Shown in pieces: positions 58,501 to 64,000 of a stretch of DNA of 64,000 nt. The DNA is from Skeletonema tropicum (lineage: Eukaryota; Bacillariophyta; Thalassiosirophyceae; Thalassiosirales; Thalassiosiraceae), in the NCBI GenBank assembly GCA_037178625.1, contig CM074137.1:2807571-2871570 (forward strand), written 5' to 3'. The translations under genes and the position numbers were made by a program. The notes under the pieces are model-generated. The model was not told where the DNA came from, searched no databases, and saw nothing but the letters and a program-made list of their open reading frames with translations. How positions within the stretch are numbered: the stretch's first letter is position 1; each line of letters starts with the position of its first letter.

Positions 58501-60602
58501 CCGTTTTGGAACTTGGCACCAACACCAGAGAAACTCTGCTTCTGATCCTTCTTCTCACAGTCATTCCGAAAACTAGCCGAAGTGAAGACGCCACCATCAG
58601 AGTGATATTTCTTGACCCGTTTGCCAGCTTGCTGCCAGAGATAGGCCTCAAACTTGAGCTTCGAGATCAAAGTTTCAGCTGAAGTCGCGGAAGTTTGGGG
58701 ATAAACCTTAATAAGACCAGATCCAGCATCATGGAAGATAGTAACACATGAATAACCTTCCGCCGAATCAGCACCATAGCCAGAAAATAGACGACCCTTG
58801 ATAGGAACTGTCACAGTATCCATCGAGACAAAATCACCAGGCGAGTACTTATCACGGGACAAAGCCTTCTCATTTGACTTGACAGCAGACTGTCGCCGAG
58901 AGTGAGGCTTCCGCACTTGTGCACGAGCAACTTCATTGGTAGCACATACAGGGATCGGACAATTACGAGCACTTTCCCACTTAGGAGCGATGACGGGAGG
59001 ATAATAAGCAGACTTCCCACCAGCGAGCTTCCTAGAATGACCAGTCATCAAGTATTGAATCTTCTTCATGCTGCAACCGAGCTTGTAATGCCAGAGAAGT
59101 AACTCCTTCTGAGCAGGAGATAAATTTGGATTGTCAGCAATAGTGATGCAAGGTGCCGTGCGAGTAAGATGAGCACAAAGATCAAAGTCATAAGTGACTT
59201 CCTGAGGTTCAGCAAAATCTTCATCCTCCAAGCGAGTGAACCTCCAGCCGCCATCCTCATTACCAAAGAAGAAACTGTGACTGAGACGTTGTTTCACCTT
59301 CCACTGACGTGCATAAGCAGCACCAACTGCACGATGCTCCTGAACTGAACAAGTAACTCCATAAAGCATAGGCAAATTCGACTTGGATTCAAGAGGCACA
59401 TCAAGGACTTGACCAGAAGTGGTGTGAAGACGGAAAGACTCATCATTAATAACACTGTGACCACCCCACAGCTGATGAAACGCTTGCGGACTAATCAATC
59501 GAATATCAGTTGACTTCAGATGATATGCCAACCCCGGCAGATAGACTACCTCACCATTAGTAGCAACGGCCTTATACAAGACAAGACCAAAACCCTGCAC
59601 TTTGTTAGAGCCGCTGACGTCCTTCACAGTAATATTCACTTTCTCATAAGTGATAAAGTCAGAGCGGAAAGGAGTCAACCCAAAAGAGGCACCAGTATCA
59701 AGAATAGCAGCCGTCTCATGAAATGCAAAGGTGTTGCGTTCATTGGTAGTTTTGCCAGATTGCGCAGTAGTAGGAGTAGGAGCACCAGACTTGGCTTCCA
59801 TAGCACGAGGAGAACCAGCAGTAGGTACTTCTTTCATCAATAGATTGAGTCGAGCAATAAGCTTTTTGAGATCGCGGCGATGCTCCTTCTGATTAGTAAG
59901 ACGGAGCTGATTCTGCAGACGGACAAGATAGGTAGGATCTTGTACATACTCTTCGACAAACTCGGCAGTCTTAGCAGGATCAAATTCATTCAACGAGAAG
60001 CGATAGTCATCACCAGGATCAGGTTTGCCGTCAAGAAACTTGATTGTATCTAGTTCTTCAGCTCTAGCAGCAGCCATCTGTTGTTGTTTCTCAAGATGCT
60101 CTCGGGTAAACCGCTTGTGTTCACGCAAAAGATAAGGATACAAATCTTTGTACATCACTCCAGTGTAACGATAGCGATAAAACGACCGAAGAAGTAAACT
60201 TCTCCGCTTTCCACTGATGTTTGGACACGAGAAAGGTGGTCCCTTCCTCCTCCTAAGTCGATAGTTGTATTGAACCGGCAGGAAAATCAAGTAGTGAATT
60301 ATGTAGGCACCCGTAGAGATGACCAAACAACCACCGCCGATCCACACTCCAAAGGCAGGAAGGAAGTAAGAAGACCATAGCCAACCCAGACAGGCGAAAC
60401 CTTCCCCAGAAGATGCGAGATCGAGAACCTCAAACGCATCGTCCATCACAGAGAGAACTAACAGCAGACCGAAATTGAAGCACAAGAACCACTCGACAAG
60501 CGTAGCCATAGACACCGTAACCCCCAACAAGAAGCCGAAGTTCAACAGAGTCATAACCACCACGAATAATTCAGGATATAAAAAGTAATAGAGTAGGGAC
60601 AT
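55515..60602 (-). CDS. pol: Copia pol polyprotein with N-terminal membrane segments, 1,695 aa
   Basis: Seen in order: residues 2-112 with three to four strongly hydrophobic stretches (about 6-30, 31-53, 70-90, 91-112); a basic patch at 115-145; protease motif LDTGAS (D302); a GAG-pre-integrase Cys/His region (LLLWHYKLGC near 501-510); integrase D595, D669 and E704; reverse transcriptase with WKTTVR-type region, LKQSVYGLKQAPR and YVDD (1355-1358); RNase H with PDADFAG (D1531, D1533), TMEAE and HEDNSSAL. The product would cut the polyprotein, copy the RNA and insert the cDNA. The start lies 23 nt after the gag stop in the -1 frame, and that frame is also open for about 14 codons before the gag stop, so frameshifting or re-initiation is needed. 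The hydrophobic start is unusual for Copia. Confidence 0.92.
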   Translation of the reverse strand: MSLLYYFLYPELFVVVMTLLNFGFLLGVTVSMATLVEWFLCFNFGLLLVLSVMDDAFEVLDLASSGEGFACLGWLWSSYFLPAFGVWIGGGCLVISTGAYIIHYLIFLPVQYNYRLRRRKGPPFSCPNISGKRRSLLLRSFYRYRYTGVMYKDLYPYLLREHKRFTREHLEKQQQMAAARAEELDTIKFLDGKPDPGDDYRFSLNEFDPAKTAEFVEEYVQDPTYLVRLQNQLRLTNQKEHRRDLKKLIARLNLLMKEVPTAGSPRAMEAKSGAPTPTTAQSGKTTNERNTFAFHETAAILDTGASFGLTPFRSDFITYEKVNITVKDVSGSNKVQGFGLVLYKAVATNGEVVYLPGLAYHLKSTDIRLISPQAFHQLWGGHSVINDESFRLHTTSGQVLDVPLESKSNLPMLYGVTCSVQEHRAVGAAYARQWKVKQRLSHSFFFGNEDGGWRFTRLEDEDFAEPQEVTYDFDLCAHLTRTAPCITIADNPNLSPAQKELLLWHYKLGCSMKKIQYLMTGHSRKLAGGKSAYYPPVIAPKWESARNCPIPVCATNEVARAQVRKPHSRRQSAVKSNEKALSRDKYSPGDFVSMDTVTVPIKGRLFSGYGADSAEGYSCVTIFHDAGSGLIKVYPQTSATSAETLISKLKFEAYLWQQAGKRVKKYHSDGGVFTSASFRNDCEKKDQKQSFSGVGAKFQNGAAERSVQTLFWMCRTFLLHVAMRWSTHNADSPSLWPQALAYAEFLFNRTPSMSHGFSPLEILTNVVSDHRDLLRAHVFGAPTYVLDAALQDGKKLPKFSRRARVGQFLGFSPDHSTQVGLVRHLDSNYISPQYHCVYDDKFETVSGLVGDSAEDLADTIQQKWGSLFESDEHDLYIYPEFVDGELSYTPPPLDLPWLTEEEAREREDRLQEQVARGKELRLKSEEVFKSPVTVPDRKVTINEHPTAIDSSIEQEGEVEAVDVDDSACVDYSDVDESTQEENEISDQKETDVLDDSVSTWKDRLRRNRKSTSWKRTALVTAATLHSALAFGPTQVAQLSDSEQKLLKRSSRPDMAAFCNQFSCSLNTQPPVDAVSYSRKNGMPRYTKKQKALMLEEIEERSLRAMTTTFDNIEELMGSPLSQHIQLSANDCSYDGSISGVLCEHVSPWFLNAKTGISAEDNPGWDEAMRGPEAEQYWEAAKSEIATLESMGSWEVVDVSEVPKGQRILPSLWVFKRKRLPDGTIRKYKGRFTVRGDRQVAGVDYNETWAPVCKWTTVRMMFILQCQLGLKSAAADVQAAFLHGTLPENERAYVAMPKGFEQPGKVLKLKQSVYGLKQAPRCFWKYLTEKMQDVGLEQSKFDSCLFIGKKVIAVAYVDDILFWAKDDADITSVMVQLRESGLLLEKESDAAGFLGVDIQVLEKDADGRATKLELTQTGLIDRIITNLGLDGGPEGNKSVPAGTKPLPKDADGDPCIEHFNVAAVVGQLLYLSGHTRPEIAYAVNCCARYMFCPKRSHELALKQIGRYLRKTRNKGLILEPTANVLEINAYPDADFAGMYGVERPDDPACVKSRTGFVITVANCPVLWKSSLQTKTALSTMEAEISALAHCCRELFPIMDLASHLAEYYELDSATTKMNVTVHEDNSSALIFAKLIPPEYTPRSKFFHLETVWFREEIVKRGIQLVKIDTKEQIGDIFTKGLTRVPFEYLRYKLCGW

Positions 60603-60625
60603 ACCACCTGAAACGGTAGGTCCCT

Positions 60626-61642
60626 TTACTGAAAATCCCGAGCGGCGGCAGCCCTCAAGGCATTAAAAGCAGCTTTCCCTTCAACACTGTCAGTACCAAG
60701 AGTATTAACCTTTTCCCAGAGAGCCTTCTGCTTGTCCGCATCCACAGAAGTAGCATTAGCGGCAGTAGCAGAAGATTCCTTCTCAACCTTGGCAGCACAT
60801 TGACGAGCCATTCGACCAGCAGGACAGTTAGGGTTCTCCTTCCAGTAGCAGAAGCTTGAATTCTTCATGGCCTTAGCATGCTCCTTAGAAGTATGATTTG
60901 TCCACATAGCCTTCCCCTTCAATCTCTTGCACTTAAGGCACTTGAATTCAATAAGACCTGAAGACTCATTCATGCGGAATTGAGGCGTATTACCAGCTGT
61001 ATCACGGCGAGGAATAGTAGCGCCAGTACCACCACCAGAACCAGAACGATCAGAACCGGTACCACCAGAACCAGTACCACCAGCTGCCCTTCGAGCGTCC
61101 CTTTCTGCAAAGAACTCCTTCCTGTTCTTCTTGATCTCAGCTTGATTGTGAGGAAGGGGACATTGATCGAGATGATGGTTCTTTTTACAGTTGTGACACG
61201 AGATGCCAGAAGGACTAGAACCACTGGGGACCAACGAATTGGCAGAGTAAGAGAACTGAGAACCAGTCTCTGCTTCCCACTCTCCCGCTTTCGACATGCG
61301 CATGTACAAGACTTTCGCGGCCTTCAAGATATCCAAGATCTGAGTAGCAATCCCTTGCTGATCGGACGTGGCGTAGGTAACAGGCGTGTCGACATCGAAG
61401 GTGATTTCTCCCTTGAGATGTTCCAAGCGCATCTCCCTGAACATAACCTCAAAATCAGAGTTGGGGCATTTAGTAAGACCCTTGAGGACCATGCCGACAT
61501 GCTTAACATCAAGACCATTTATCACCGCAAGTTGATTCACAACAAGACTCAACTTTAACTCAACAGAGGCAACGTTGTGTCCAGGAACCTTAGTCAAACC
61601 ATCTTCTGCAAATGGCGTCAGTAAAAGGGGGTGCGTAACCAC
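60626..61642 (-). CDS. gag: Copia gag, 338 aa
   Basis: Capsid/nucleocapsid protein that would package the element RNA. Residues 1-125 are the helical capsid-like part. C149, C152, H156 or H157 and C161 form a zinc knuckle with slightly non-standard spacing. A Gly/Ser/Thr/Arg-rich linker follows at 185-215. C235, C238, H250 and H255 look like a second, C2H2-type finger, followed by further Cys at 265, 273 and 282. It lies just upstream of pol and is separated from the 5' LTR by a 269-bp leader. The first Met is used as the start because no longer extension is supported. Confidence 0.85.
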   Translation of the reverse strand: MVTHPLLLTPFAEDGLTKVPGHNVASVELKLSLVVNQLAVINGLDVKHVGMVLKGLTKCPNSDFEVMFREMRLEHLKGEITFDVDTPVTYATSDQQGIATQILDILKAAKVLYMRMSKAGEWEAETGSQFSYSANSLVPSGSSPSGISCHNCKKNHHLDQCPLPHNQAEIKKNRKEFFAERDARRAAGGTGSGGTGSDRSGSGGGTGATIPRRDTAGNTPQFRMNESSGLIEFKCLKCKRLKGKAMWTNHTSKEHAKAMKNSSFCYWKENPNCPAGRMARQCAAKVEKESSATAANATSVDADKQKALWEKVNTLGTDSVEGKAAFNALRAAAARDFQ

Positions 61643-61692
61643 ACGTCCAGACGACTTAAACTGGACTTATGGTGAGCAGTCACAAAGAGGTA

Positions 61693-61727
61693 TGTAAAGT
61701 TAGACAACCTCAACACTCCTTCTCGAA
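61693..61727 (-). repeat. Miniature LTR-end plus purine-tract copy in the leader
   Basis: On the plus strand TGTAAA is followed closely by the last LTR bases and then the tract beside the 3' LTR: 61705-61727 repeats 55436-55458 exactly (23 bp). It looks like an LTR that lost nearly all its middle, or a second purine tract. Confidence 0.65.
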
Positions 61728-61899
61728 GTATGAACCGCCGTCAAGCTGTCGTACTTCGCTCCTTCTAACTGCCATATCACTTGCTCCATATTACGGACCC
61801 TGAATTTTACTTCGTCGAGATAACACTCCTCATAATGCCTACCTCACAACAACATGCTTCTGGCGAGGCTCGAACTAGGGACCAGAGCGAAGCGTATTT

Positions 61900-61911
61900 G
61901 GGCTCATAACC
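61900..61911 (-). promoter_or_regulatory. Primer binding site, half-tRNA type
   Basis: GGTTATGAGCCC directly follows the 5' LTR. It is complementary to GGGCTCATAACC, a tRNA-Met anticodon stem-loop containing CAT. Drosophila copia is known to be primed from the anticodon region of initiator tRNA-Met, which this resembles; a 3'-CCA-type site is not present. Confidence 0.6.
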
Positions 61912-62205
61912 TGTAAATGGTGCAACGCTGTAAGTATAGGAAGATATTGACGCAGACAATGAAGAGTATCCGGCGTCCCGAATGCTCTGTGTAGCGTTGA
62001 CTTCGTAGTAACAGAGACAATATTATTTTATTGTGAGAGCTTTGATTTGCACTTGACAATTTAGCAAAGTGCAACTCAACGCATAAGATAGCGCAGCTCT
62101 TGCGTTAGATGATGTGAGTGAGAACCATATACGGAAACTCACTCAATTGACAGAAACATGTAAACCTAAAATAGGAAGGCGAGTCACAACTAGGCAACCT
62201 CAACA
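61912..62205 (-). repeat. 5' LTR, 294 bp
   Basis: Partner of 55153-55446 with one difference in 294 positions. It should hold the promoter for the minus-strand element, but I cannot place a certain TATA box. Confidence 0.92.
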
Positions 62206-62210
62206 GATGG
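62206..62210. repeat. Target site duplication, right
   Basis: GATGG, matching 55148-55152; unit C resumes here. Confidence 0.9.
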
Positions 62211-64000
62211 CAGGAGATAATATATCTACAATGGTTGATGGACACTATATCTTTGATTTGCCTCTCTACAGTAATCTAGCATTCAGCTTAACGGTTGAAA
62301 GGGCGAAATATTTGGAGACGGAGCGTGTAGATGCTAATTCGGTTGCACAGTCCATCGTCAAAAGTGTCGAAAACTACGACTCCGCCAATAGGTAGGCTTG
62401 CTGAATTCAACTTGAACCGAGTTGCTGTTGCAAGAGGTGGGGAGCACAATCAGGCCCGTTATGATGAGGGAACTTGGGATTCATACTTCCAAGCCCCCGA
62501 TTTCGACTGGAATATCATCAAGCAGACTGAGCGTCAGTGTATGCTCGTGTTCTGTGACCTATTCTCTACCGGCTATGCCCATTCTGCTCACTTGCCGTCT
62601 TCTATCTATTTGGTGGTCTCCGCCGTGACAATGTTAGTGCTCTCAAAGCGCCCTACATCTTCCCCCACTTGAGAAATATGAAAAATGAAAGTGTTGCAAC
62701 TAGAATGACAAAAATTCTCCGCAATAATATTGAGCACGAGCTCCGTCGGAAAACGTTGTTCACGTCACGATCGATGAGAAAGGGCAGCATGACCGAGTTC
62801 CGGTTACACCGCCCGAGATCTATCTTACGAGGAGGAACTTGCTCGCAGTGGGCATACAATTCTACCCGCCAACACCTTTGGAGAAGACAATGCTTCTATG
62901 GGCATCAGAAGAGCATCCCACCAAGAAGCAGAAGGCCACGGCAAGTACCCCTCCAGAATCAGAGACAGCCAATGCAGGTACCACCTAACAATCAGCCTAC
63001 AATACCGTTGTGGCTAATGCCATCAAATCTACAGGGAACAATAAGACTGGTGGTGTTACTGTCCTGACTGAGTTGGAGAGGTTTGTGGAAGTTGGCACCA
63101 TTAGTAAAAAACAAAAGGATTTTCTTAGTGCCGGCAGTGTGGGGCTTGTTTCAAAGTCCATCCTCAATGATATATGAAGAATGATTTGATTATTGGACTC
63201 CCTGATTATAATTCCCTGGGGTCTGAAGGGGCTAGGTATTGCAGGGGAGTGACTGCTACTGCCATGGTCATCACTGCCGAGCAGTGGAAGGAGTTGTGCA
63301 ATTTGGAGCCGACCGATCTCGATAATGATATCAATCGCAGGTTGTCGACCTTGAAGTGCAAGCACAGCTTCATCAAAGCGACAAAAGAAGCAAGGCAACA
63401 TCAAGTATTCACAGTCTTGCCGAGAGAATTCAAAAGTTATGAAGAAACGGAAAGACGATGGTATGAGTGATTTAGAGACTAAGAACAAAATTCTTCGTGA
63501 GATTGGAATTCAAAGTGGACAGCAATCACTCCGTGATGTATTTTCTCGGAGAAGTTCTAGTACGTAGTTAATTGTTACTCCTATGTAATAGTTCAAAGTG
63601 GACAGCAATCACTCTGTGATATTGCTTGCTGGACCTGGCTGTGGCACGTGTATTATTGCTCTAGTAATAGGATGGATATCTACGAGTACTTGAATTTACT
63701 TTACTTTGACTTCTAAGTACTCCCCCTCCATGCATGCATTCATTTCTATTCATTTCCCACTTGGGAAGTTTGGCAATCTCCGCTGCCGAGGGGCCAGTGG
63801 AACGGACAGCCTTGGCTTCAGTAACGGCATCATTGAAAGACTTTACACTTCTGAAAATGCAGCCAATGATGCATGACGAGTGAATATACGAATCATGATT
63901 CAGTCATGACCATGGCGCATAAACTAACAAAGTCACCAGAACTGCCAAGAGGAATTACTTGCAAACTCAACCAGGATGACCAATCACCTAGGCCTCTCCT

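Larger units (their letters stand above)
55153..62205 (-). mobile_element. Complete Ty1/Copia LTR retrotransposon, 7,053 bp
   Basis: Minus-strand element with 294-bp LTRs (TG...CA), GATGG target duplication, primer site, gag and pol ORFs and a purine tract. Domain order protease-integrase-RT-RNase H defines Ty1/Copia. All motifs are intact and the LTRs differ at one position, so the insertion is recent and may be active. It probably belongs to the diatom Copia lineages (CoDi), which I infer from context and not from a search. Confidence 0.92.
55107..63567 (+). pseudogene. Decayed reading frame of unit C, C4, split by the Copia insertion
   Basis: The relic begins at 55107, is interrupted after 55152 and resumes at 62206 to end at TAG 63567. 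The insertion falls at the ATGGCAGGATGG segment near its start. The ORF at 62114-62395 that runs from LTR sequence into this relic is an accidental fusion. Confidence 0.6.
40495..64000. repeat. Tandem array 2: units D and C alternating, period 4,883 bp
   Basis: Order: D1 40495-42271, C1 42272-45096, D2 45097-47154, C2 47155-49979, D3 49980-52037, C3 52038-54859, C4 54860-55152 and 62206-64000 (split by the Copia insertion, then leaving the window). Landmarks in the first three D-C pairs repeat at exactly +4,883. D1 lacks the first 281 bp present in D2 and D3. C1 and C2 share GGACGTTG with array 1 unit 1; C3 and C4 lack the GAC. C1-C3 have seven A in a run (about 43462) where array 1 and C4 have six. 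Confidence 0.9.

Noticed and set aside
55476..59843. Plus-strand ORFs within the Copia region (for example 55476-55802 and 57741-58124)
   Set aside because: They are antisense shadows of pol, which has all catalytic motifs on the minus strand.
62114..62395. 93-codon ORF starting in the LTR and running into unit C
   Set aside because: It exists only because the retroelement inserted next to an open stretch of the C relic; no independent start or conservation.

Overview
The window is eukaryotic nuclear DNA and is almost entirely mobile or repeated. It looks like a stramenopile, most likely a diatom. The basis is short introns of about 80-105 bp with GTAAG donors, a Ty1/Copia retroelement, a Crypton-type recombinase fragment carrying a GCR1_C-like tail, and a DDE transposase of a kind also common in fungi. 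The taxon is inference; nothing in the window names it.

Layout. (1) 1-1236, minus: 5' part of a spliced host-like gene that runs off the left edge. (2) 1693-13438: two identical 5,872-bp head-to-tail copies of a unit, each with one 1,593-aa ORF that places a DEDDy 3'-5' exonuclease domain between putative DDE transposase motifs; this is the most unusual protein here. (3) 15118-17615: an internally deleted DDE transposase. (4) 18064-29948: tandem array 1, four full and two partial copies of a ~2.8-kb unit ('C') holding one decayed reading frame. (5) 29949-31533: a cysteine-rich, TE-like pseudogene. (6) 31605-34314: two abutting satellites with 173-bp and ~187-bp periods. (7) 34365-38636: a 4.27-kb element with 18-bp terminal inverted repeats and TA flanks, carrying duplicated segments and a 120-bp tandem repeat but no transposase. 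(8) 38968-40015: a small spliced gene with a tandemly duplicated exon-intron block. (9) 40495-64000 and beyond: tandem array 2, in which unit C alternates with 'D', a 5'-truncated Crypton-like fragment, giving a 4,883-bp period. The last C unit is split by an intact, young Copia element (55153-62205, minus; LTRs differ at 1 of 294 positions; 5-bp target duplication).

How it works together. The sequence shows layers: dead units C and D amplified by tandem duplication, then a retroelement inserted into one unit. The genes that look capable of activity are the two 1,593-aa copies and the Copia gag and pol. The Copia pol ORF opens with a multi-helix hydrophobic segment that I do not associate with Copia polyproteins. 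Many short ORFs in the arrays are frames of decayed sequence and are not annotated as genes.
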